In this document: positions 1 to 8,067 of the stretch, one piece after another
Position numbering within the stretch: position 1 is the first letter of the stretch
Layout of the letters: each line of letters begins with the position of its first letter
NCBI RefSeq assembly: GCF_014207535.1
Contig: NZ_JACHGK010000007.1
Span: 152,831 to 216,830 of the forward strand
From: Bacillus benzoevorans
GTDB taxonomy: Bacteria > Bacillota > Bacilli > Bacillales > Cytobacillaceae
Length of the DNA: 64,000 nucleotides
Direction: 5' to 3'
Notes under the pieces: generated by a model
The model's database searches: none
What the model was told of the DNA's origin: nothing
The model's input: the letters and a program-made list of their open reading frames with translations, nothing else
Translations under genes and position numbers: made by a program

Positions 1-107
1 TATTTAATGTCTACTAATTTTTGTTCATCCAAACGCTCTAAAAAACGATTCATTTCAAATTCTAAATCTTTTTCATGTTCCTGATCAAATAACTTAACCT
101 GGATCAT
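1..107 (-). CDS. cse60: Cse60-family sporulation protein (partial, N-terminal part)
   Basis: The reverse strand reads from an ATG at 107 with an AGGGGAA ribosome site just upstream. It encodes about 35 residues starting MIQVKLFDQEHEKDLEFEMN and running off the window edge. The start and the later run LVDIKY match the small Cse60 family of Bacillus sporulation proteins, which are about 60 residues long and of unknown biochemical role. The 3' end is missing only because the window begins there. It is divergent from the liv operon. Confidence 0.7.
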   Translation of the reverse strand, partial: MIQVKLFDQEHEKDLEFEMNRFLERLDEQKLVDIK

Positions 108-177
108 GCTGCTTTCCCCTCACTTAATTTTCTACTTATTATTGTCATATTTTTCAAATAATATCCATTTACACAAA

Positions 178-207
178 TTGTTTTCGTAATTATCTTTTTA
201 ATATAAT
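178..207 (+). promoter_or_regulatory. Possible upstream sigma-A promoter in the cse60-livJ gap
   Basis: TTGTTT at 178-183 and TATAAT at 202-207 are 18 bp apart in very AT-rich DNA. This could be a second promoter for livJ, or chance similarity. The promoter at 259-287 is better placed because it overlaps a regulator site. Confidence 0.3.
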
Positions 208-258
208 TATTATAATTATATTAAAAAAATAAAAACATCAAAGTTCTTTAATTACTAG

Positions 259-287
259 TAGACTAAAATCAGATTATCATGTACAAT
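259..287 (+). promoter_or_regulatory. Probable livJ promoter (sigma-A type)
   Basis: TAGACT at 259-264 and TACAAT at 282-287 are separated by 17 bp, close to the sigma-A consensus. The -10 hexamer overlaps the CodY-like box at 286-300. That is a normal arrangement for repression by blocking RNA polymerase. Confidence 0.5.
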
Positions 288-300
288 ATTTCAGAATATT
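286..300 (+). promoter_or_regulatory. CodY-like operator upstream of livJHMGF
   Basis: ATATTTCAGAATATT matches 12 of 15 positions of the published CodY motif AATTTTCWGAAAATT. CodY senses branched-chain amino acids and GTP in Firmicutes and commonly represses their uptake and synthesis genes. A site overlapping the -10 of a branched-chain amino acid transporter therefore makes sense. The match is read from sequence; binding is inferred. Confidence 0.6.
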
Positions 301-396
301 CCTATATACCTTGGAGAAACTTAGGAATACAATGTCTCCGTAATCTCAAAATGAAACGAGACTAAATATTATTATAAAATAATAGGAGGGAAAGAA

Positions 397-1584
397 ATGA
401 GGAAAAGAAAACTAAATGCCATCTTTATGTCATTGATGCTTTCTGCAGGTCTTTTAGCAGCATGCGGCACAAAAGATGATTCTGCTGCAGGCGGTAAAGC
501 GGATGGCGACACAATTAAAGTTGGGGTAAACCTTGAATTGTCAGGGAATGTTGCCTCATACGGCTCGGCTATTAATGATGGGATTAAGCTGGCTGTTGAT
601 GAGATTAATAAAGAGGGTATCGACGGGAAAAAGATTAAACTTATCACTGTTGATAACAAGTCAGATGCTGCTGAATCAACAAATGCCGCACTTAAGTTAA
701 TCAGCCAGGATCAGGTATCTGTCATTCTTGGAGCATCTGTAACGGCGAACTCTATGGCTCAAGTACAACTTGCTCAAGAAAACAAAATTCCGGTTATTGC
801 TCCCCCATCTACTGCACCAGAACTGACTTACAAAGACGGAAAATTAAATGACTTTATTTTCAGAACTTGTTTTATTGACCCTTATCAAGGGAAAATTGGT
901 GCAGAATACGCAACAAAAGATTTAGGTCTTAAAAATGCTGCTATTCTTGTCGACAATTCCAGTGACTATTCACTTGGTCTTACGAAAGCTTTCAAGGACA
1001 CCTTAAGCAAAAACGGCGGAAAAGTAGTTGCTCAAGAAGCTTACATGGCAAAGGATACAGACTTCCGTTCTATTTTAACGAATATTAAAGCGAAAAATCC
1101 TGAATTCATTTATGTTCCAGGATATTACGAAGAAGTTGGTTTAATTTTAAAACAAGCTAAAGAAATTGGACTTAATGTTCCATTTGTCGGCGGTGATGGA
1201 TTAGCTTCTCCAACACTTGTTGATATTGCTGGTACAGACGCTGTTAACAACGTTTATTTTACAAATCACTACTCATCTTCAGACACAGCTGAAATCGTAC
1301 AAAATTTTGTAAAAGCATTTGAAGCAAAATACAAGAAAACTCCGGATGCATTTAATGCTTTAGGTTACGATACTGGCTACTTGCTTGCAGATGCAATCAA
1401 ACGTGCCGGCGGCGGTGACCCTGAAAAAATCAAAAAAGCATTAGAGGAAACAGAAGGTTTGTCACTTGTTACTAGTGATAACTTTAAATTTGACAAACAA
1501 CATAATCCAATAAAATCAGCTGTTATTCTTTCATATGAAAATGGAAAAGAAGTTTTCAAAACAAAGATTAATCCTGAATCATAA
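397..1584 (+). CDS. livJ: Branched-chain amino acid ABC transporter, substrate-binding lipoprotein
   Basis: This 395-residue extracellular binding protein captures leucine, isoleucine and valine and delivers them to LivHM. A signal peptide ends in the lipobox LAAC with the lipidated cysteine at residue 23. The mature part is a periplasmic-binding-protein type I fold of the Leu/Ile/Val family, including the typical segment GVNLELSGNVASYG near residue 50. AGGAGGG lies 7 bases before the ATG. It is first in livJHMGF and is separated from livH by a hairpin that could lower downstream expression. The exact ligand within the branched-chain group cannot be told from sequence. Confidence 0.93.
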   Translation: MRKRKLNAIFMSLMLSAGLLAACGTKDDSAAGGKADGDTIKVGVNLELSGNVASYGSAINDGIKLAVDEINKEGIDGKKIKLITVDNKSDAAESTNAALKLISQDQVSVILGASVTANSMAQVQLAQENKIPVIAPPSTAPELTYKDGKLNDFIFRTCFIDPYQGKIGAEYATKDLGLKNAAILVDNSSDYSLGLTKAFKDTLSKNGGKVVAQEAYMAKDTDFRSILTNIKAKNPEFIYVPGYYEEVGLILKQAKEIGLNVPFVGGDGLASPTLVDIAGTDAVNNVYFTNHYSSSDTAEIVQNFVKAFEAKYKKTPDAFNALGYDTGYLLADAIKRAGGGDPEKIKKALEETEGLSLVTSDNFKFDKQHNPIKSAVILSYENGKEVFKTKINPES

Positions 1585-1669
1585 AAATAAAACACTAACG
1601 AAAGAATTATCATTATTTTACCTTTATGAGGTTGTCACGTTTAATTGTTAGAATATTTAAACCACTTAG

Positions 1670-1691
1670 AATAGGGGGGCTTCCCCCTATT
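1670..1691 (+). terminator. livJ-livH intergenic hairpin (attenuator-like)
   Basis: AATAGGGGG (1670-1678) pairs with CCCCCTATT (1683-1691) around a GCTT loop, a perfect 9-bp stem. The sequence after it is pyrimidine-rich but not a clean T run. It could act as a leaky terminator or as a 3' stabiliser of livJ mRNA, giving more binding protein than permease, as in many ABC operons. Confidence 0.6.
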
Positions 1692-1750
1692 TCCTATTTC
1701 TGTATATTATTTGAATTTTCGGAATTAGATTTTTCTAGGAGAGTGCAAAA

Positions 1751-2629
1751 ATGGAACTTGTACAACAATTAGTTAACGGGATATCGCTAGGCAGTATATA
1801 TGCACTGATTGCACTCGGCTACACCATGGTTTACGGAATCGTTAAGTTGATTAACTTCGCACATGGCGATGTCTTTATGATTGGTTCCTTTATAGGCTTT
1901 TACTCCATCACCATATTAGGTCTTGGATTTTTCCCCTCTCTCATACTCTCAATGGCCGTGTGTGCGATACTAGGAGTTTTGATTGAGAGAATCGCCTATA
2001 AACCATTAAGAAATGCAACAAGAATAGCCGCCCTCATTACCGCAATCGGGGTATCCCTTTTTATTGAATATGGAATGGTTTACCTTAGAGGGGCCCAGCC
2101 TGTAGCTTACCCTGGTAATTCTCTTCCATCTAAAACTATTGATATTTTCGGTATTGGGATTAATACACAATCCTTATTCATTTTGGGTATTTCAGTCGCA
2201 CTTATGATTCTCTTACAATTCATCGTGCATAAAACAAAAATCGGTAAAGCCATGCGGGCTGTTTCTTATGATACCGATGCCGCCCAGTTAATGGGTATTA
2301 ATGTAAACAATACTATTTCTGCTACCTTTGCTATCGGTTCAGCATTAGCAGGAGCAGCCGGAGTTATCTTTGGTATTTACTATATAAAAATTGAACCTTT
2401 GATGGGAGTCATTCCCGGCCTAAAGGCATTCATCGCTGCGGTTTTAGGCGGGATCGGAATCATCCCTGGCGCCATGGTTGGCGGTCTGTTACTTGGAATT
2501 ATCGAATCTATTGTTAGTGCTGCAGGATTTTCTTTATGGCGTGATGCCGTAGCATTCATAGTTCTTATTCTTATTCTCATTTTCCGTCCATCAGGCTTGT
2601 TTGGAAAAAACACAAAGGAAAAAGTGTAA
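1751..2629 (+). CDS. livH: Branched-chain amino acid ABC transporter permease LivH
   Basis: This is a 292-residue membrane permease with about eight hydrophobic segments. It carries the LivH-type start (LVNGISLGSIYALIALGYTM) and a cytoplasmic loop with the EAA-like run for contact with the ATPases. It forms the translocation channel with LivM. TAGGAGAG lies a few bases before the ATG. The livM ribosome site follows its stop directly, so the two are translationally close. Confidence 0.93.
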   Translation: MELVQQLVNGISLGSIYALIALGYTMVYGIVKLINFAHGDVFMIGSFIGFYSITILGLGFFPSLILSMAVCAILGVLIERIAYKPLRNATRIAALITAIGVSLFIEYGMVYLRGAQPVAYPGNSLPSKTIDIFGIGINTQSLFILGISVALMILLQFIVHKTKIGKAMRAVSYDTDAAQLMGINVNNTISATFAIGSALAGAAGVIFGIYYIKIEPLMGVIPGLKAFIAAVLGGIGIIPGAMVGGLLLGIIESIVSAAGFSLWRDAVAFIVLILILIFRPSGLFGKNTKEKV

Positions 2630-2645
2630 GGGAGGCTTAATTCTT

Positions 2646-3575
2646 ATGATGAAACGCAATATGGGTTTTTGGCTTTCGCTTTTGTTATCCTTTGTTGTAT
2701 TTTTCGTTATACAAACACTTATTACAAACGGACAGCTGAATGCCTTTTACCAAAATATGATTTTTTCTATTTCCATTAATATTATTCTAGCCGTTAGTTT
2801 ACATCTTATTATTGGAATTACGGGACAGTTTTCTATCGGGCATGCGGGATTTCTTGCTGTAGGTGCATTTGCTTCGGCTATTATAACGATGAAACTAGGT
2901 TTACCATTTGGATTAGCCATGCTCGCAAGCGGGTTAGCCGCTGCAGTTGCCGGGTTAATTATCGGTATACCAACACTCCGGCTCCGGGGAGATTATTTAG
3001 CTATCGCTACTCTTGGCTTTGGTGAAATTGTTCGGATTGTTTTGTTAAACATTGAATATGTCGGAGGCGCAAGAGGGATGATGGTTACCCATTTGACTAC
3101 TTGGCCATGGGTATTTTTTGCTTTGTTAGTTACCATCTTAGCGATTAGGAATCTTACCAATTCTACTCATGGGCGCGCGCTCATTTCAGTTAGAGAAGAT
3201 GAAATTGCAGCAGATGCGATGGGGATCAATACAACCTATTATAAAGTGGCCGCTTTTACAATCGGAGCCTTTTTTGCGGGAATTGCCGGTTCTCTTTATG
3301 CACACAATTTCTACGTCATTCAGCCATCAACCTTTGGATTTTTAAAATCCTTTGATATTTTAATATTTGTCGTTCTTGGCGGACTTGGAAGCCTGTCTGG
3401 TTCTGTATTAGCAGCCATTCTGCTTACCATCATTTCAACTTTCCTTCAGGATTATCCTGAAACCCGAATGATTATTTATAGTCTTGTACTCATCGTGATG
3501 ATGATATTCCGCCCGCAAGGACTAATGGGTACAAAAGAAATTACATCATTCTTCAAAAAACGGAAAACGGTGTAA
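2646..3575 (+). CDS. livM: Branched-chain amino acid ABC transporter permease LivM
   Basis: This 309-residue permease is the partner of LivH. The frame is open from an upstream ATG at 2601, but the GGGAGG site at 2630-2635 lies ten bases before the ATG at 2646. The upstream stretch is charged and overlaps livH, so I take 2646 as the start. Family features include the hydrophobic N-terminus, the segment GITGQFSIGHAGF near residue 60, and the C-terminal FRPQGLMG typical of LivM. It lies 12 bp before livG. Confidence 0.92.
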   Translation: MMKRNMGFWLSLLLSFVVFFVIQTLITNGQLNAFYQNMIFSISINIILAVSLHLIIGITGQFSIGHAGFLAVGAFASAIITMKLGLPFGLAMLASGLAAAVAGLIIGIPTLRLRGDYLAIATLGFGEIVRIVLLNIEYVGGARGMMVTHLTTWPWVFFALLVTILAIRNLTNSTHGRALISVREDEIAADAMGINTTYYKVAAFTIGAFFAGIAGSLYAHNFYVIQPSTFGFLKSFDILIFVVLGGLGSLSGSVLAAILLTIISTFLQDYPETRMIIYSLVLIVMMIFRPQGLMGTKEITSFFKKRKTV

Positions 3576-3587
3576 GGGGGGAGCATC

Positions 3588-4367
3588 ATGACAACAAACA
3601 ATCCGTTGCTTAAAGTAGACCATGCAGGCATCCAATTTGGCGGACTTAAGGCTGTTTCAGATATCAATATGGAAATTAATCCAGGTGAATTAATTGGGCT
3701 GATTGGTCCAAACGGTGCCGGTAAAACAACCTTTTTCAACCTCTTGACGGGTGTATATGTTCCAACAGAAGGAAGCATCTCCCTAAATGGCGGGAAATTA
3801 AATGGCATGCCTCCTTTTAAAATCACTCGTAAAGGAATCAGCCGGACATTCCAGAATATTCGACTTTTCGGAGAGCTTTCTGTGATTGATAATGTTAAAG
3901 TAGCATACCATTCACTGGCAAAACACTCTATGTTTTCATCAGTTTTTCGTCTTCCTAACCATTTTTCAGGCGAAAAAGAGATGGAAGAAAAGGCAATCGA
4001 ATTCTTAAAAATATTTAACCTGGAAGGCTATAAAGATGACTTAGCAAAAAATCTTCCATATGGACAACAGCGCCGGTTAGAAATTGCCCGTGCCCTTGCA
4101 GCGTATCCAAAGCTTCTTTTGCTTGATGAGCCGGCAGCAGGTATGAATCCGCATGAAACAAAGGATTTGATGGAACTAATTTCCTTTATCCGTGAACGCT
4201 TTAATTTAACCGTCATCTTAATTGAACACGATATGTCCCTCGTTATGGGGGTTTGTGAACGGATTTATGTTCTTGATCATGGACAATTAATCGCACAAGG
4301 TACTCCTAAAGAAATCAGAAATAATCCTAAAGTAATTGAAGCGTATCTTGGCGAGGAGGTAGTCTAA
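3588..4367 (+). CDS. livG: Branched-chain amino acid ABC transporter ATP-binding protein LivG
   Basis: This 259-residue cytoplasmic ATPase energises LivHM. Walker A is GPNGAGKTT (about residues 40-48), Walker B is LLLLDEPAAG, and the signature loop is LPYGQQRRLEIARAL. That loop differs from canonical LSGGQ in the way usual for LivG. The C-terminal extension, including the region around VIEAYLGEE, is also typical. Its TAA stop overlaps the livF ATG by one base, indicating coupled translation. Confidence 0.94.
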   Translation: MTTNNPLLKVDHAGIQFGGLKAVSDINMEINPGELIGLIGPNGAGKTTFFNLLTGVYVPTEGSISLNGGKLNGMPPFKITRKGISRTFQNIRLFGELSVIDNVKVAYHSLAKHSMFSSVFRLPNHFSGEKEMEEKAIEFLKIFNLEGYKDDLAKNLPYGQQRRLEIARALAAYPKLLLLDEPAAGMNPHETKDLMELISFIRERFNLTVILIEHDMSLVMGVCERIYVLDHGQLIAQGTPKEIRNNPKVIEAYLGEEVV

Positions 4368-5080
4368 TGCTTCACATAAATGAGATTAATGTATATTACG
4401 GAAATATCCACGCCTTAAAGGATATTAAGCTTCAGGTAAATCAAGGAGAAATTGTCACCTTAATCGGGGCTAACGGAGCAGGAAAAAGCACGCTGCTAAA
4501 AACCATTTCAGGACTGTTAAAGCCTAAAAAAGGCGGAATCACATTTGAAGGTATTACCATTGACGGCAAACCGGCGCAGTGGATTGTGAAACGGGGAATT
4601 TCGCAGGTTCCTGAGGGAAGACGTATTTTTGCTAATATGAGTGTTGAGGAAAATCTTGAATTAGGAGCCTATCTTCGCAAGGATAAGGACGGAATAAAAC
4701 AAGATTATCAAAAGGTATACGATTTATTCCCGCGTTTGTATGAACGCCGCAAGCAGCAATCCGGTACATTATCCGGCGGCGAGCAGCAAATGCTTGCTAT
4801 GGGCAGAGCATTAATGGCCCGGCCAAAATTACTATTATTGGATGAGCCATCGATGGGTCTTGCCCCCATTTTCGTTAAAACCATCTTCGATATTATTAAA
4901 GAAATAAACGCATCAGGAACCACTGTCATGTTAGTGGAACAAAATGCAAATATGGCGCTTTCTATTGCTCATCGTGCATATGTTATCGAGACTGGACGCG
5001 TTGTCTTAAGCGGCAGTGCCGAGGAGCTGCGTTCCAGTGAACAAATTAAAGCTGCCTACCTTGGCGGGGGACATGAATGA
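4367..5080 (+). CDS. livF: Branched-chain amino acid ABC transporter ATP-binding protein LivF
   Basis: This 237-residue ATPase pairs with LivG. Walker A is GANGAGKST, the signature is LSGGEQQMLAMGRAL, and Walker B is LLLLDEPSMGL. The length and C-terminal AAYLGG match LivF. It is the last gene of the operon, and its start overlaps the livG stop. A strong hairpin terminator follows about 35 bp downstream. Confidence 0.94.
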   Translation: MLHINEINVYYGNIHALKDIKLQVNQGEIVTLIGANGAGKSTLLKTISGLLKPKKGGITFEGITIDGKPAQWIVKRGISQVPEGRRIFANMSVEENLELGAYLRKDKDGIKQDYQKVYDLFPRLYERRKQQSGTLSGGEQQMLAMGRALMARPKLLLLDEPSMGLAPIFVKTIFDIIKEINASGTTVMLVEQNANMALSIAHRAYVIETGRVVLSGSAEELRSSEQIKAAYLGGGHE

Positions 5081-5115
5081 ACAAACAAATCATTCAATCC
5101 TTTGGTTATCTAGAC

Positions 5116-5149
5116 AAAGAGACCTTTATCTTCTGATAAGGTCTCTTTT
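5116..5149 (+). terminator. Terminator of the liv operon
   Basis: AAAGAGACCTTTATC pairs with GATAAGGTCTCTTT around a short loop, with T residues at the end. It lies just after livF. Confidence 0.8.
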
Positions 5150-5177
5150 CATTTATCTTATTCGAATAGATTCATTG

Positions 5178-5208
5178 AAAAACAGCACCTGAACTCAAGT
5201 GCTGTTTT
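5178..5208 (-). terminator. Terminator of leuS
   Basis: AAAACAGCAC and GTGCTGTTTT form a 10-bp stem seven bases beyond the leuS stop. On the minus strand the stem ends in Ts. The site can work in both directions. Confidence 0.75.
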
Positions 5209-5214
5209 CCTCTC

Positions 5215-7632
5215 TTAATTGGCCACGATATTAACGAGTTTTCCCGGTACAGCAATCACTTTACGAACCGTTTTTCCATCAATTTGCGTTTTGACTTTAT
5301 CATCGCCCATGGCGATTTGTTCTAACGCATCCTTATTGGTATCTGCCGGTACCATCAGCTTTGCTTTTACTTTCCCGTTGATTTGAATCACAATTTCTAC
5401 TTCATCATCCTTTAATTTTCCCTCATCATATGCCGGCCACGCCTCATATGAAATGCTGCCGCTATGACCAAGCTTTTCCCACAGCTCTTCCGCAATATGC
5501 GGGCACATTGGTGCAAGCAATTTGACAAAGCCCTCCATATAGCTGATTGGCAGGACATCCGCTTTATACGCATCATTGATAAACACCATTAATTGTGAAA
5601 TCGCCGTATTAAAGCGTAAATGTTCATAGTCCTCGGTTACTTTTTTCACCGTTTGATGGTAAACCTTCTCCAGACTGCTGCCTTGTTCATTGTCCTGAAT
5701 TTTCGCGTTCAACGTTTCATTTTCTTCTATGAATAAACGCCAAATTCGGTCAAGAAAGCGTCTTGCTCCGTCCACTCCATTTGTTGACCAGGCAATCGAA
5801 CCTTCAAGAGGTCCCATAAACATTTCGTAAAGACGCAGTGTATCAGCACCATGGCTTTCGACAATTTCGTCCGGATTGACGACATTGCCTTTTGATTTAC
5901 TCATTTTTTCATTATTTTCCCCAAGAATCATTCCTTGGTTAAATAACTTTTGGAATGGCTCTTTTGTTGTAACAACACCAAGATCATACAAGAATTTATG
6001 CCAGAAGCGGGCGTACAATAAGTGCAGAACGGCATGCTCTGCTCCGCCGATATAAATATCAACTGGAAGCCATTCTTTTAATTTTTCAAAATCGGCAAAA
6101 GCTTCCTCATTATGCGGATCGATAAAACGCAGGTAGTACCAGCAGCTGCCTGCCCATTGCGGCATCGTATTTGTTTCCCGGCGTCCTTTTTTACCTGTTT
6201 CCGGATCGACAACATTGACCCAATCCGTAATATTAGCCAGCGGCGACTCACCTGTTCCAGATGGTTTGATTTCTTTTGTCACTGGAAGCACTAACGGCAA
6301 TTCAGCTTCAGGAACAGCCGTCATTGTTCCGTCTTCCCAGTGAATAACCGGAATCGGTTCGCCCCAATAGCGCTGGCGGCTGAACAGCCAGTCGCGAAGA
6401 CGGTAGGTTACTTTTTTCGTCCCAATCCCCTTTTCTTCAAGCCAAGCGATCATTTTACTGATGGCATCTTCCTTATTTAATCCATTTAAAAAGTCTGAAT
6501 TAACATGCTTTCCATCACCGGCATAGGCTTCCTTTTCAATATCTCCGCCGGCAACAACCTCTTTTATTTCAAGGTTGAATTTTTTCGCAAATTCATAGTC
6601 ACGCTCATCATGTGCCGGTACGGCCATAATAGCTCCGGTACCATAGCTGACTAATACATAGTCGGCAATCCAGATCGGTGTCTTTTCTCCATTCACCGGA
6701 TTAATCGCGTAAGCTCCGGTAAAGACACCGGTTTTGTCTTTTGCTAAATCGGTTCTTTCCAGATCACTTTTACTTTTGATTTGCTCTAAATAGGCATCCA
6801 CTGCAGGACGCTGTTCGTCGGTTGTGATTTCCTTTACTAATGCATGTTCAGGTGCAAGAACGCAATACGTAGCGCCGAACAAGGTATCAGGACGAGTAGT
6901 AAATACAGTAAAGGCTGCATCATGCTGTTCAATTTTGAAATTGACCTCTGCACCTTCGGAACGGCCAATCCAGTTGCGCTGCATATCTTTAATGCTTTCC
7001 GGCCAATCTAATTCTTCCAAGTCTTCAAGCAAACGATCGGCATAGGCAGTGATTTTCAGCATCCATTGTTTCATTGGACGGCGTTCTACAGGATGTCCGC
7101 CCCGTTCACTCTTTCCGTCAATGACTTCTTCATTGGCCAGCACGGTCCCAAGCGCCGGGCACCAGTTCACGGCTACTTCATCAATGTATGCCAGGCCTTT
7201 TTCATAAAGCTTTAAAAAGATCCATTGCGTCCATTTGTAATAATGAGGATCTGTTGTATTCACTTCCCGATCCCAGTCATAGGAAAAACCTAATGATTTA
7301 ATTTGGCGGCGGAAATTATTGATGTTTTGAAGCGTAAAATCAGCGGGATCATTTCCTGTATCCAATGCATACTGCTCAGCCGGAAGACCAAAAGCATCCC
7401 AGCCCATTGGATGAAGAACATTATAGCCCTGCATTCTTTTTAATCTGGATAAAATATCCGTTGCAGTATAACCCTCCGGGTGGCCTACGTGCAATCCTGC
7501 ACCAGATGGGTATGGGAACATATCAAGAGCGTAAAATTTACGTTTATTTTTAGCTTCACTTGTTTTAAAAGTTTTATTTTCTTCCCAGAATTTTTGCCAT
7601 TTTTTTTCAATCTCAAGATGATTGAAACTCAT
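5215..7632 (-). CDS. leuS: Leucyl-tRNA synthetase
   Basis: This 805-residue class I aminoacyl-tRNA synthetase charges tRNA-Leu. The HIGH-type motif HVGHPEGY lies near residue 46 and KMSKSKGN in the second half. The central part holds the CP1 editing domain. The frame runs open further upstream into the T-box leader, but the ATG at 7632 has GGGAGGAAAA just before it and begins MSFNHLEIEKKW like other LeuRS. Expression is expected to respond to uncharged tRNA-Leu through the leader. Confidence 0.96.
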   Translation of the reverse strand: MSFNHLEIEKKWQKFWEENKTFKTSEAKNKRKFYALDMFPYPSGAGLHVGHPEGYTATDILSRLKRMQGYNVLHPMGWDAFGLPAEQYALDTGNDPADFTLQNINNFRRQIKSLGFSYDWDREVNTTDPHYYKWTQWIFLKLYEKGLAYIDEVAVNWCPALGTVLANEEVIDGKSERGGHPVERRPMKQWMLKITAYADRLLEDLEELDWPESIKDMQRNWIGRSEGAEVNFKIEQHDAAFTVFTTRPDTLFGATYCVLAPEHALVKEITTDEQRPAVDAYLEQIKSKSDLERTDLAKDKTGVFTGAYAINPVNGEKTPIWIADYVLVSYGTGAIMAVPAHDERDYEFAKKFNLEIKEVVAGGDIEKEAYAGDGKHVNSDFLNGLNKEDAISKMIAWLEEKGIGTKKVTYRLRDWLFSRQRYWGEPIPVIHWEDGTMTAVPEAELPLVLPVTKEIKPSGTGESPLANITDWVNVVDPETGKKGRRETNTMPQWAGSCWYYLRFIDPHNEEAFADFEKLKEWLPVDIYIGGAEHAVLHLLYARFWHKFLYDLGVVTTKEPFQKLFNQGMILGENNEKMSKSKGNVVNPDEIVESHGADTLRLYEMFMGPLEGSIAWSTNGVDGARRFLDRIWRLFIEENETLNAKIQDNEQGSSLEKVYHQTVKKVTEDYEHLRFNTAISQLMVFINDAYKADVLPISYMEGFVKLLAPMCPHIAEELWEKLGHSGSISYEAWPAYDEGKLKDDEVEIVIQINGKVKAKLMVPADTNKDALEQIAMGDDKVKTQIDGKTVRKVIAVPGKLVNIVAN

Positions 7633-7706
7633 TTCTTTTTCCTCCCAAAAATAAAATTGACAATTACCTTCACACATTTTCTGACACTTGTATTTAGAGA
7701 AAAATA

Positions 7707-7960
7707 TAAAAAACCCCTCATCCCAAATTGGGACGAGAGGATTATATACGAATCTTCCCGCGGTACCACCCACATTAGTGCACAAGTCACTCGCTTCATT
7801 CAACCTTAACGCGGTAAACGGCAATCATTACTGGGCTTCGTGATCGCAACTCTAAGGCGAGTTCATGACGTTCCTGACTGACTTGCACCACCCGTCAGTT
7901 CTCTATTAGTTCAGGAAATCAAATCATTACTATTCCTTTTCAATGTCATTGATTTATGAA
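7707..7960 (-). promoter_or_regulatory. T-box leader of leuS (specifier CTC, Leu)
   Basis: On the minus strand the leader contains the diagnostic T-box GGGTGGTACCGCG (about 7759-7771). A long stem I has a specifier loop reading GAACTC, whose CTC leucine codon is at 7859-7861. A terminator CCTCTCGTCCC/GGGATGAGGGG with a T run lies at about 7708-7740. T-boxes bind the anticodon of the matching tRNA, and an uncharged tRNA stabilises the antiterminator. The leucine specifier fits the downstream gene. Confidence 0.93.
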
Positions 7961-7971
7961 TATATAGTGCT

Positions 7972-8000
7972 ATTCTATACCATTTTATGTTACGATGCAA
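7972..8000 (-). promoter_or_regulatory. Probable leuS promoter
   Basis: On the minus strand TTGCAT (7995-8000) and TAGAAT (7972-7977) are 17 bp apart. They are placed to start transcription a few bases before the T-box stem I. Confidence 0.6.
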
Positions 8001-8026
8001 GTTCACACTAAAGGTGAAATAATAAT

Positions 8027-8060
8027 GGCTGCTCCAACGGGTAAGCACCTTGGAACAGCC
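8027..8060 (-). terminator. Terminator after the symporter gene
   Basis: GGCTGTTCCAA and TTGGAGCAGCC form an 11-bp stem on the minus strand, just beyond the stop of the symporter gene. The trailing sequence is AT-rich rather than a pure T run. Confidence 0.6.
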
Positions 8061-8067
8061 CTTTGTT

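Noticed and set aside
7633..7824. Longer N-terminus for leuS
   Set aside because: That reading runs through the T-box and terminator. The ATG at 7632 has a proper ribosome site.
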